DNA of 64,000 bases from a virus. The first letter of the stretch is position 1; every line of letters starts with the position of its first letter. The position numbers were made by a program, and so were the translations under genes. Of the stretch, positions 32,411-41,352 are shown piece by piece. Below the pieces are notes generated by a model. That model saw nothing but the letters and a program-made list of their open reading frames with translations. It had not been told where the DNA came from and did not search any database. The stretch covers positions 62,001-126,000 of IMG/VR virus record IMGVR_UViG_3300036760_000150; one strand, 5' to 3'.

Positions 32411-33289
32411 ATGTCAGACTCATCAGATAGAAAACCAGAAGATAGGGTAGATATACCAATACAGTACCATGATCCCTTTGAGGCCGTAAGAACTTCTCTT
32501 GACGCCGAAGGCTCTTTCATCTCAAACAACGGAGTGTTGTTCGCTCACTGGAAAGCCATGCCGTGTGTAATCGGTCAAAAAGATCTGGATGGCATAAGGA
32601 AAAGTTTTGACCATGCTTACGAGAATGCTGGATGTCCGATGAAGTGTGAGAACGGTTTTTCATACGAGTTCTCTGGCTACGTCTATGGAATCTTTGTTAG
32701 TAACTCGAAGAACTCGGCCAAGATGCCAGGTGGATTCGTGCCTAACGGCCAAGCATACGTCACCCTTAATAGGTACTACAAGAACACCGAGACATCAGCC
32801 TACTTCAGCGAGTACGACAAGCTCATACCTCACGAGTGTCCTGAAGACTTCAAGGCTGAGAATTTCCAGAAGTTCCAACATAACCCTAGCGGCGTAGACC
32901 GTCTTCAGTTCCCTGCTCACAAAGTTCAGTTCCTACACGACTCTGACGGCAAGAGGTACACCCAAGACGTCGACTTCACCGTGGTAGACGGTCAGATAAA
33001 GTGGGGAGACAACCGTCCTGGATTCGACAACCAAGGTAAGCCTAAGATCTGCTCTGTCAGGTACACGTACCAACCGTACTACTACGTGAAGTACGTGCTG
33101 CACGAGCAGAGGCTTAAGGTGCAGGTTGATCCTTACACCCAGGAAGGAAAGGTCAAGACAGGTCCTACACAGTGCCTAGTCGAGCAGGACTTCGTGTTCC
33201 TAGACAGCAGGTTCAAGGACAACCAGAAGGACAGCCAGCTCGAGTCGGGCAAAGGCGGCAACAGCGGGCCTGAGTACGGGCCTCGTTAA
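32411..33289 (+). CDS. Virion protein (292 aa)
   Basis: This Tyr- and Asn-rich beta-type protein (SYEFSGYVYGIFVSN, ICSVRYTYQPYYYVKYVLHE) has a polar Ser/Gly/Pro tail. It is typical of large-phage structural proteins of unknown function. It is followed by a late promoter for the next unit. Confidence 0.65.
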   Translation: MSDSSDRKPEDRVDIPIQYHDPFEAVRTSLDAEGSFISNNGVLFAHWKAMPCVIGQKDLDGIRKSFDHAYENAGCPMKCENGFSYEFSGYVYGIFVSNSKNSAKMPGGFVPNGQAYVTLNRYYKNTETSAYFSEYDKLIPHECPEDFKAENFQKFQHNPSGVDRLQFPAHKVQFLHDSDGKRYTQDVDFTVVDGQIKWGDNRPGFDNQGKPKICSVRYTYQPYYYVKYVLHEQRLKVQVDPYTQEGKVKTGPTQCLVEQDFVFLDSRFKDNQKDSQLESGKGGNSGPEYGPR

Positions 33290-33306
33290 CTAGTGAAAAC
33301 ACATAC

Positions 33307-33328
33307 TTAGCTTAAAGTCTTAATTTTA
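33307..33328 (+). promoter_or_regulatory. Phage late-type promoter element
   Basis: TTAG (33307-33310), 8 bases, then CTTAATTTTA (33319-33328), 30 bases before the ATG at 33359, exactly as at 25661-25682. A partial second core, CTTAATCCTA, lies at 33338-33347. Confidence 0.75.
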
Positions 33329-33358
33329 CTGAAGAATCTTAATCCTAGGAGAAGTGAG

Positions 33359-33742
33359 ATGGGCAAGAGAACAAGACAGTCTGGAAGTAACTATGACCCG
33401 CAGTCGGCTGCGGCGAACACGTACAGTGAGTACTCCGGTGCTCAGAAGAACGTGCCGTCCGGTTGGGCTCGGTCTAGGTTCATCGGTGACGCCACCACGG
33501 CAAAAGCCATCCTCCCTGGACAGAACTTCGCCATCTACAACAACGCCGGAGCCGTTGCCTTCGTCTCATTCTACCCGACAGGATCTGCTGTTGCAGCAGA
33601 CTCCACCAACGGCGTTCCCATCCCCCCCAACGATTACCTGTACCTCAACAGCTCCGACAACGACTTCGTGATCGCCAGCGCAGCCACAGTTCTGATCTAC
33701 GAGATCAGAGACGAGACCTCATACCAAAGACCTCCAGCGTAA
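33359..33742 (+). CDS. Small beta-sandwich-like virion protein (127 aa)
   Basis: After a polar N-terminus (residues 1-40) there are regular beta strands (QNFAIYNNAGAVAFVSFYP, DYLYLNSSDNDFVIAS). It follows a late promoter and AGGAG, and was probably made in quantity. The family is unknown; it may be a head decoration protein or a small tail protein. Confidence 0.6.
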   Translation: MGKRTRQSGSNYDPQSAAANTYSEYSGAQKNVPSGWARSRFIGDATTAKAILPGQNFAIYNNAGAVAFVSFYPTGSAVAADSTNGVPIPPNDYLYLNSSDNDFVIASAATVLIYEIRDETSYQRPPA

Positions 33743-33754
33743 GAGAGAACCTAG

Positions 33755-34702
33755 ATGCGATACGACAAGCTACTTAAGTCTGTGATGGGTGAGGACCTCT
33801 ACGAGAGTCTTCACAAAGCCCTGCAGAAGCTGACGACAAGCTCTGTCGTCGACATAGGCGAGTTGTACCACAGCCTCAAGGTTGCCCCCAAGGCGGTGGT
33901 AGCCTTCCTGGTTCGCGAGCTTAAAGACATGAAGGACGCCAAGGAAGTCAAGCTACCTTGGGCTGAGAACGCATCGATGCTGGTCAACAAACTAGACAGT
34001 GATGTGTACCAAGGTCACATCGTCGAAGATGGTCACATCAAACATGAGTTTCGACTGTCATCTCTACCTGCCCTGGCGGCTCACCTAACCTCTCATTTTG
34101 AACTATACGACGAGGACCAGGAAGAGGAGGCTAAACCTGATCAGTTAGATGACGGTAAAGTCAAAGCTCTTGAGTCTAAACTCAACCAGCTGCAGATACA
34201 GGCCCTTGAGGCTAAGATAAACAGCCTGATGGCACTTGTCTCTGCTAAGGTGACACAGCCAGTGGTGAAGGTAGACGACCTCAGCAAAGCTGGTCTCATG
34301 CCTAAGATGCCCTCACCTCCCAAGCCTGGGATCAAGGTAGGCGGCAACCAGGGCATAATGACGGGTGGTGTGAAGGGCGACAAGACCGCAGCCACCGACA
34401 GGATGAGTAAACCCGTCAAGTCTCTCATCGGTAAACCGATGCTGAACACACCTCCTGTTAAGTCTAAATTGTTGACGTTCAACAAGTCCGACATGATGAA
34501 GAACTGCATGGAGTGCAGAAAAAATGAGTTTGATAAATCTGGCAACTACACTGGATGTGATTGTTGGAAAGGGATGAGTAAGCCTAAGGTAAAGAAGAGT
34601 GATTCTGACACTGTAACTATTGAGCTACCTCAAGATTGGGACTCCGACGCCGTCGTCGCATTGATAAGGTCTGTGAAGAAGTATGGAAGAGAGTCAAACT
34701 GA
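33755..34702 (+). CDS. Virion protein with Lys-rich linker and C-terminal Cys cluster (315 aa)
   Basis: A helical N-terminal domain (residues 1-115) is followed by a coiled coil (KVKALESKLNQLQIQALEAK), a long Pro/Lys-rich linker and a Cys cluster, CMECRKNEF ... GCDCWKG, near residues 250-275 that could bind zinc. FNKSD and VKKSD resemble the recurring KSE-type motif of this region. It overlaps the next gene by 20 bases. The family is not recognised. Confidence 0.6.
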   Translation: MRYDKLLKSVMGEDLYESLHKALQKLTTSSVVDIGELYHSLKVAPKAVVAFLVRELKDMKDAKEVKLPWAENASMLVNKLDSDVYQGHIVEDGHIKHEFRLSSLPALAAHLTSHFELYDEDQEEEAKPDQLDDGKVKALESKLNQLQIQALEAKINSLMALVSAKVTQPVVKVDDLSKAGLMPKMPSPPKPGIKVGGNQGIMTGGVKGDKTAATDRMSKPVKSLIGKPMLNTPPVKSKLLTFNKSDMMKNCMECRKNEFDKSGNYTGCDCWKGMSKPKVKKSDSDTVTIELPQDWDSDAVVALIRSVKKYGRESN

Positions 34703-35555
34703 CAAGGTAGTTGCCATAGTCAGCGTCTACCTGTCAAATCAGATAAAAGACGACGACGATCTACGTGACCAGAACATGTATGTCAGTCGTCTTGAGAAGT
34801 TATGTCATGCCGTCGTGGTAAGCAAAGGTGGACAGGTCACACCTGTGCCTGCTGCCATGGGTATGGGCGACGCGTTCAAACTAGACATCCCCGTCGATGA
34901 GATCACATGCGTGAAACAGCTTGTCTGTCAGGCCAAGGAAGACGAGAGTCTACGTCTGTGTGTTGGTCTAGGACATGACATAGTAGAGGCTAAGTACGCA
35001 CTAGAGCATGCTATGCTTGAAGGACCATGCTCCATAGTCGTCTACCACCCTGACATGGAACCTAAAGAAGAGGTCAAGAAGTCAGAGCCTGAGCGTGAGA
35101 AGGCTCTACAGATACTGCAGACCATCAAGCAGAACATGCAGGTGTTTGAGAAGATGAAGCAAGAGAACCCTCAGATGTACTCGCATGTGTTAGAGACGCT
35201 TAAAGGTCTTGTGCAGGCTGTTGGCTCCAAGAAAGGTCACGCCGACAAGATCAACAACACTGGTGATAACATACAAGATCTGATAGACAACGTTCAGTCA
35301 GGCTACGAAGACGACGATCAAGATGCAGCCCAAGAAGCTGTGGATGCCCTACCTAAGCCTGACGCTGTTCCTCAACAACCGCAACCTGCAGAAGAGCAGC
35401 AACCTCAAGTTGGCCTCAACAAACAGCTGCTTGCTGCTGCCCTTAGACAGGGTGGCAAGACAGATGATTCTCGTCCAGACTTCAGCGATAGTGAAGATCC
35501 TGAGTTCATGGAGGCGCTGTACGACGTCATAATGAGTGGAGACACAAGTGCCTAA
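34683..35555 (+). CDS. Protein with minimal nucleotide-cyclase/GGDEF-like domain
   Basis: The first 125 residues resemble the mCyc/GTP-cyclohydrolase III branch of the GGDEF-cyclase fold. They contain VVSKGGQVTPVPAAMGMGDA, where Asp63 aligns with the metal-binding aspartate of the GGD loop, and later CVGLGHDIVEAKYALEHA, the typical S-x-G-I-G ... AL-x2-A helix. The first-strand aspartate expected in active enzymes is not evident (VAIVSVYLSNQ), so activity is uncertain and it may sense rather than make a nucleotide. Residues 130-200 are helical with a KKSE motif, and the rest is a Gln/Pro-rich linker and acidic tail. It overlaps both neighbours and belongs to the virion effector block. Confidence 0.5.
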   Translation: MEESQTDKVVAIVSVYLSNQIKDDDDLRDQNMYVSRLEKLCHAVVVSKGGQVTPVPAAMGMGDAFKLDIPVDEITCVKQLVCQAKEDESLRLCVGLGHDIVEAKYALEHAMLEGPCSIVVYHPDMEPKEEVKKSEPEREKALQILQTIKQNMQVFEKMKQENPQMYSHVLETLKGLVQAVGSKKGHADKINNTGDNIQDLIDNVQSGYEDDDQDAAQEAVDALPKPDAVPQQPQPAEEQQPQVGLNKQLLAAALRQGGKTDDSRPDFSDSEDPEFMEALYDVIMSGDTSA

Positions 35556-38500
35556 GATCCAGAAGATGCCAGCTGCAGAGGCTGAGCAACATGTAAACAA
35601 CCTGAGCTTGCCCGCCAGCAAGTTGGCCGAGATAGCTGGTCAGCACACAGACAACCCTGAGATCATGCAGGCTATCGCTAAGCATCCTAATGCCGGACCT
35701 CAGGCCCTAGACATAGCCTACAGGTCAGATATGGCTGACAGTGCCCTTGAGCACCCTAACGTGTCGCAGAAGACTGTCGAGCATGCGTTCAACAGGTTCG
35801 TTGAACCAAACGAGCCTAAAGATCTTGAGTACGAACATAAAGACATAGCACTTCATCCCAAGTTGCCTCAAGAAAAGAAAGACACTTTGGTCATGAAGAT
35901 CATGAACTCTAAAGACAAAGGTACTTGGAGTGACATGATAGCTAACAATTACTTTGACAAAGGTCATGCTTCAGAGGCTATGGTACAGCATGCACTTCAA
36001 CACCCGGATGTTGACTACACAGCTCATGCCTTACAGTCTCCCACGGTGTCAGATGAGCATGTTAAGACTGCAGCGGCCAGGAAAGACTTTGACTACGAGC
36101 AAGCCAAAAAGGCGATTGAGAACAAAGCCCTGTCACCTGAGTCTATAGCTTTCTTGTACAACAAGTTCAGGGGCAAAGAGGGTGAGAACACCTACTGGCG
36201 AGATAAGATCGAAGGTAACCTGACAGAGAACCCCAACACCCCACCTGAGATAATCAGCAAGCTTGCGAGTAAGCGTAGTCCTCACCGTCGCGATGCCATG
36301 CAACACCCAGCTTTTCCCGAGAAAGAGTTGCACAACATGGTCAAAGAAGGTGACGAGGATGCCATAGATGCAGCGTTGCCTCGCAGCGACACACCTGAGG
36401 AAGTACTTCGTCACATACACGCACACCTGCCAGATGACGCAAACTACAAGTGGGGTAAAGGAAGATCTTTGGTCAGGCATCCTAACTACCCAGAGGATCT
36501 TCAACTTAAGAGTGCTAAAGGTAGCACAGATGAGGCCAGAGCCTTACTTAAGAGGGAGCAGCTGTCTAAGCCCGTCTTAGATCAACTTGTGAGCCACAAG
36601 AACACCAACCTGGCTGTCGATGCTTTGAAGCATAAGGCAATCACTCCAGAGACAGTGTTGCTGGCGTACAACAGGAAAGCTAAAGATGTCGCTGGTGCTG
36701 CTGGCCTACATCGTCTGTTGCCCAAAGAGTTGAAGATCAACCGAGCTGTCGAGAACGAAGACACAGCTGTAAAATTAGCCGACATATCAAACGACAAAGA
36801 TGTCCTTAGGTCTATCGCTGAGAGGTGGGGTAACAAAGATTCAGTTCGTGGAAGACTGTTACGTAACCATAACTTAGACGGTGACACCCTGCACAATCTG
36901 GTGAGTCACCAGATCCAGGCCACAGGTAGTCGAGCGACTTATTTTCCCAACAACTTAGATGAACATCCCAACATGAAGCCTGAGACTCGCATGATGATGA
37001 TCAAACATCCAAGTGCTTCATACAAGGCTTTCTCTCACATCAACTTGACCCCAGATGAGGCTAGAGAAGGCCTTCGTCACTGGGCAACTGAGGATCGCGA
37101 CCTAGCTGGCGACTATGCTACTGGACTTCTCACTCATCCTAACACAGATCCTGAACTTGCCAAAGAGATCGTCTCTGGTACATACGGGAAGCTTAACAAC
37201 CGACAGCTGCGTTCAGATGAGCTTGAGGAGTTCGTCAAGTCGCATCCTTTGGTGTACACCAAAGGTGTTGTCAAGGCTGCCCTTGAGACTCCTCACGAGT
37301 TGACTGACAAGAACGCCGTTGGACAGATCGCCAAGGGTGCTGATAGCTTGTCTGCCAAAGACATAGCTGAGTATGTAGATGGCGTCAAGAAGATGAAGTT
37401 CGGCGGTGATCGTGACAAAGAAGATTTCTACCATTCAGTAGCTGTGGACATGGTTAGAAATCCTAATGCAGATCCTCATTTTTTAGTTGGACTTGTAGAT
37501 AGGTCACTCAATAACAGTCAACAGACACAGCATGATATCAAACTTGCCAATGCTGCCATACACAACCCAAGCTACCCTAAAAAACATCTAGAAGAGATCA
37601 TAAGACACCCCAAGTTCCCTGAAGACAACGGTAACTTACGTGGTGACCTAACAGGTTTCATAAAAGATAAGATCTACGAACCTGAGATGAAAGAACTCAG
37701 AGACAAAGCGTTGGTCGAGTCTAATCATCCTCAGTTCGTTACAGATCTACTAACTACTAGGTTTAAAGACCAAGAGGACCCCAAGCTAGTCGAGAAGGCT
37801 CTCTCTAACCCACACCCTGAAGTTGTAAAAGACGTATTGGGCTACCTGTCTAACAAGTCAACGCAGATGTCAGGCGCTAATGACTCACGCAGCAGGCAGA
37901 TAAGAGACTACGTAGATCAACTTGCAGACCACGCAGATCCGTCAGTGCGAGCTGCTGCGTTTGAGATGATGTCTCCAGAGGCACAAGCTAAGATGACCCA
38001 AGGTCAAGACTTGATGTCAAACCCAGAACTCATACAAGGCTTATCAAGAGAGAACGCCGAGAAGTTGAAGATAGAGTCACATCATAGTTTGGACGCTATC
38101 CAGCAGCTCCTAAAACATAAGTACGCTCATTGGCAGCATTTTGAGCAGGCAGTTAACCACTCCCAAGAAGGAGCTGAGCTAGCACATAAGATATTATCTG
38201 CTAAGATCGAAGGTGAGGATCGTCCATCAAAGAAAGACGTAGAAGGTCTAGGTTACATACAAGAGAAACTACTTGATAAGTACTCAGACTCCTCTGCCTC
38301 AAGGTTCATAGCTAGAACCACACCCAACACACTTGTGCTGGACAAGATAGTCAACGACCCTCGTCTGTTCAACAAGTTTGGTGGTAACATAACAGAAAAC
38401 GACCATGCCTTGTCTCGTCACCTTGACAGCTTCACTAAGTTGAAAGGTGAGAGTCACGCCAGCCTGATGAGCGACCTGGCCGCTCATCCTAAGGCTAGCA

Positions 38501-41352
38501 CGAAGCTGCTGGAGCACATCGCTGCAAACTACCCAGAGGAGATGGTCAAGGTTGCAGGACATCCAAAGGCTTACTCAAGCAAGGTGCTTCGTACCATACT
38601 TACATCAGGCAACAAAGAGGCTATAAAACAGGTAGCCAACAACGACAAGGTACCTGACGAGGTCAGAGAGCAGCTAAAACGTGACCCTGAGATCATGTTG
38701 AATTTAGATGGTAAGTATGTAACTCCCGACGATCTTACCAGAGCTGTCCCTGAGGCTGACGCGCATAGGCTAGAACAGATCGTAGACCATCGATCAGCAA
38801 ACGATGAAGTGTATAATAAAGTCCTTGATGCGGTTGATAGTGGTAGGTTCTCAGACGAAGAGAAACAGATCACACTGAACAATGTGGCGGATAAGCGAAA
38901 CTTGAGTAAGACAACCATAGATAGGATCATAAGTCATACTAACGCCACTTCACGCAGCATATCTCATGTGTTGTCTAAAAACAATGTGGATAACGAGCAG
39001 TTCAACAAGATCGTGGATAGGTTCGACTCTGATCAACCAGTTATGGCTTACCTTGCCGATAACTTGTCATCATGGCGCGACGGAGATGTTGGCCAAGCAG
39101 CAGATAGACTTATTGACCACATCGATGTTGGAGCAGAACCAAATCTGGTCTCTCAACTTATAAGTAACCAGCATGGTAAACTGCACCCTCAGTTCTTCGA
39201 TAAAACTCTTAGCAAACTTGAGGCCGCACGAGGACCTCAGTACCAGTACACAGACAAGCCTAAGAGTATGTTAGAGTCTGACGGTGAGCTACTGAGTCAT
39301 ATCGCAGAGTTCGCACCTACGTCGTTGCATGGTAAGTTGGTGCAGTACCCAGAGTTACAGCCGATGTTGTTGAGGTCTGGCAATATTAACAAGACCTCGT
39401 ATGACAAGATGGTAGAAGATCTTCCAAGATTGCATGAGATAGCTGCTAAGTCTGACAGCGATTACTTGAAGAAACGTTTTGTCGAAGAACATATTAAACG
39501 TCTGGTAGATAGCCCACACTCTGATGAGTCTGCCATCAACTTGATCTACAAGACTATGGTTGACAAACAGACGCCTGAGGAAAACGGTGTGATGGTATCA
39601 GCCATACTATCATCTCCTAAAGCACCATCTAAGCTGATAGATGACATGTTTAAGGCTGGCAACATCAGGGCTCTGCGTAGTCCTAAGTTATCTAGGCATA
39701 TAGTTGATGAACAACTCTCTAACCTGACAATGACCAACTCTGAAGATCTGGCTCAGAACCCCAACGTGTCTATGGGTGATCTTAACAAAGCCGTAAAAGA
39801 TAAACGAAATTCTCCAGTTGCTTACAGAGATGCATACGGCACGATGTTGTCTCGACCCTCCTTGAGGTCAGAAGACCTTGAGCAATTATATGATATGTTC
39901 TCAAAGAACAAAGGTGCACTTCCCACCGAAGATCAAAATTACCTCACCAAGAGGATCATCCAACGTCCTGAGGTGACTGAGTCTATATTCAACGATGCCT
40001 ATGGTAAAGGCCTCATAACTAATGATCAAGCGTACTCCAACCCTAAATGGGGTGGTCGTCTGTTCAGGGCTATGGATCACAGAGTTCCAAGTGGTGTTCC
40101 CAACTTGACGACTAAAACTCCTGTGACTAACCAGCAGGTGTTGAAGCCAAGAATGGAGAAGCTGCAGTCAGTCGCCTCCATGGTACCACCTGAAGGGTAC
40201 ATAGACTGGGCCACCTTCAAGAAAGATAACCCCTCTATGGCTGGTGACCCTCTTGTGCAACGCATGTTCACGTCTGCCCCTAAGCAGCGACTTACGCAGG
40301 AGCATGCGCAGAAGTACCTGTCTGAGGTTCCTGGCAAAGAGTTTCACATGTCTTACACAAAATGGACAGGCATGCAGCGTCATAGGTCTGTGCCACAGTT
40401 GGTTGTCCAGGTGAACAACGGCTCTTTCATGGACGACGTGCTTGCCAAAGACCCTGAAGCTTACAGGCTGTACTCCTTCATGCAGCAGGCGTCTAAGAAC
40501 TCCGGTCATCCTACCACTCCTCAGTCTATAGGTTGGTCTCGCGTCGACACTGGTGATAAGGATCACTGGTTCATCGATGAGGTACAATCAGATTTTGGTG
40601 CTGGCGTTGCTAGGGAGCTGAGCAAGATACAGGAGAACCCAGAGCACGCAACTGCGTTTGCTAGCAAAGTTGGTATACCTGTCGAGAAGGCTCAGAAGGT
40701 TTTGCATAGGTTGGTCGACGTCATGCAAGGGTGGGATCGTGCGTTGGTGGAGCACGTGATCGATCTCGCTAAGCGTAACGGTGTCAAGCAGGTTTCTATG
40801 CACTCTGGTAAGTCTAAGACTGTCACCAACAAAGGTGGAGAGTCCGAGATCACGAACAAGTACGACAAGCTGTACAACAAGATGCCTCAGGAGATGGGAT
40901 TCCACGGTGACTTCTACAAGAACTTACCTGTGGCTACCGATAAATCATTGATGGAACAACCTGTATGGACGTTGAACATCCCTCAGGAGATTAAGAAATC
41001 TGAGTACGACGAGAGGTCTGTGTTGGTCAAAGCTGGCCAAGTCATATCGAAGCTCAAGAATGAGGAAGTTCAGAACTACTCACCGGAGGCGTTCCAAGCT
41101 GCTCTTGAGGCTGTCCAGGCTCTGGTGCAGGTCTTGAAAGAAAGTGGCTACACATCTCCAGGGCATGCCGACGTAAACAACCATCCGTCGGTTCCAGGAG
41201 AGACTTCGCCTAGACCTAAGGAAGATAAGCCGCTGACACATCAGCATAAGATGTACTCACCAGGTGCCGTTCGCATGTACGACAGCCACGAAGAGCGTCA
41301 GAAAACTCCAGAAGGCAAGTGGGTCAACGTCAGCAGGCAGGGTGATACATGA
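35548..41352 (+). CDS. Giant helical-repeat virion protein with polyvalent-type C-terminal domain
   Basis: This protein of about 1934 residues has roughly its first 1500 residues made of short helical repeats with a recurring HPN/NP ... L..L....D pattern (KHPNAGPQALDIAYRSD, EHPNVSQKTVEHAF, ENPNTPPEIISKLAS). They resemble leucine-rich-variant or HEAT-like solenoids. Residues about 1600-1800 hold a domain seen in phage polyvalent proteins (IGWSRVDTG, then WFIDEVQSDFG and a W-x(n)-LVEHVIDLAKRNG segment). A KKSE motif near 1817 precedes a Pro-rich tail. GTG 35548 has GGAG 6 bases before it; GTG 35536 does not. The solenoid could serve as an injected scaffold or a tape-like internal protein. Its specific role is unknown. 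Confidence 0.75.
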   Translation: MPKIQKMPAAEAEQHVNNLSLPASKLAEIAGQHTDNPEIMQAIAKHPNAGPQALDIAYRSDMADSALEHPNVSQKTVEHAFNRFVEPNEPKDLEYEHKDIALHPKLPQEKKDTLVMKIMNSKDKGTWSDMIANNYFDKGHASEAMVQHALQHPDVDYTAHALQSPTVSDEHVKTAAARKDFDYEQAKKAIENKALSPESIAFLYNKFRGKEGENTYWRDKIEGNLTENPNTPPEIISKLASKRSPHRRDAMQHPAFPEKELHNMVKEGDEDAIDAALPRSDTPEEVLRHIHAHLPDDANYKWGKGRSLVRHPNYPEDLQLKSAKGSTDEARALLKREQLSKPVLDQLVSHKNTNLAVDALKHKAITPETVLLAYNRKAKDVAGAAGLHRLLPKELKINRAVENEDTAVKLADISNDKDVLRSIAERWGNKDSVRGRLLRNHNLDGDTLHNLVSHQIQATGSRATYFPNNLDEHPNMKPETRMMMIKHPSASYKAFSHINLTPDEAREGLRHWATEDRDLAGDYATGLLTHPNTDPELAKEIVSGTYGKLNNRQLRSDELEEFVKSHPLVYTKGVVKAALETPHELTDKNAVGQIAKGADSLSAKDIAEYVDGVKKMKFGGDRDKEDFYHSVAVDMVRNPNADPHFLVGLVDRSLNNSQQTQHDIKLANAAIHNPSYPKKHLEEIIRHPKFPEDNGNLRGDLTGFIKDKIYEPEMKELRDKALVESNHPQFVTDLLTTRFKDQEDPKLVEKALSNPHPEVVKDVLGYLSNKSTQMSGANDSRSRQIRDYVDQLADHADPSVRAAAFEMMSPEAQAKMTQGQDLMSNPELIQGLSRENAEKLKIESHHSLDAIQQLLKHKYAHWQHFEQAVNHSQEGAELAHKILSAKIEGEDRPSKKDVEGLGYIQEKLLDKYSDSSASRFIARTTPNTLVLDKIVNDPRLFNKFGGNITENDHALSRHLDSFTKLKGESHASLMSDLAAHPKASTKLLEHIAANYPEEMVKVAGHPKAYSSKVLRTILTSGNKEAIKQVANNDKVPDEVREQLKRDPEIMLNLDGKYVTPDDLTRAVPEADAHRLEQIVDHRSANDEVYNKVLDAVDSGRFSDEEKQITLNNVADKRNLSKTTIDRIISHTNATSRSISHVLSKNNVDNEQFNKIVDRFDSDQPVMAYLADNLSSWRDGDVGQAADRLIDHIDVGAEPNLVSQLISNQHGKLHPQFFDKTLSKLEAARGPQYQYTDKPKSMLESDGELLSHIAEFAPTSLHGKLVQYPELQPMLLRSGNINKTSYDKMVEDLPRLHEIAAKSDSDYLKKRFVEEHIKRLVDSPHSDESAINLIYKTMVDKQTPEENGVMVSAILSSPKAPSKLIDDMFKAGNIRALRSPKLSRHIVDEQLSNLTMTNSEDLAQNPNVSMGDLNKAVKDKRNSPVAYRDAYGTMLSRPSLRSEDLEQLYDMFSKNKGALPTEDQNYLTKRIIQRPEVTESIFNDAYGKGLITNDQAYSNPKWGGRLFRAMDHRVPSGVPNLTTKTPVTNQQVLKPRMEKLQSVASMVPPEGYIDWATFKKDNPSMAGDPLVQRMFTSAPKQRLTQEHAQKYLSEVPGKEFHMSYTKWTGMQRHRSVPQLVVQVNNGSFMDDVLAKDPEAYRLYSFMQQASKNSGHPTTPQSIGWSRVDTGDKDHWFIDEVQSDFGAGVARELSKIQENPEHATAFASKVGIPVEKAQKVLHRLVDVMQGWDRALVEHVIDLAKRNGVKQVSMHSGKSKTVTNKGGESEITNKYDKLYNKMPQEMGFHGDFYKNLPVATDKSLMEQPVWTLNIPQEIKKSEYDERSVLVKAGQVISKLKNEEVQNYSPEAFQAALEAVQALVQVLKESGYTSPGHADVNNHPSVPGETSPRPKEDKPLTHQHKMYSPGAVRMYDSHEERQKTPEGKWVNVSRQGDT

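Noticed and set aside
40168-40587. Minus-strand frame of 139 codons within the giant helical-repeat gene
   Set aside because: Composition and lack of motifs show an antisense shadow.
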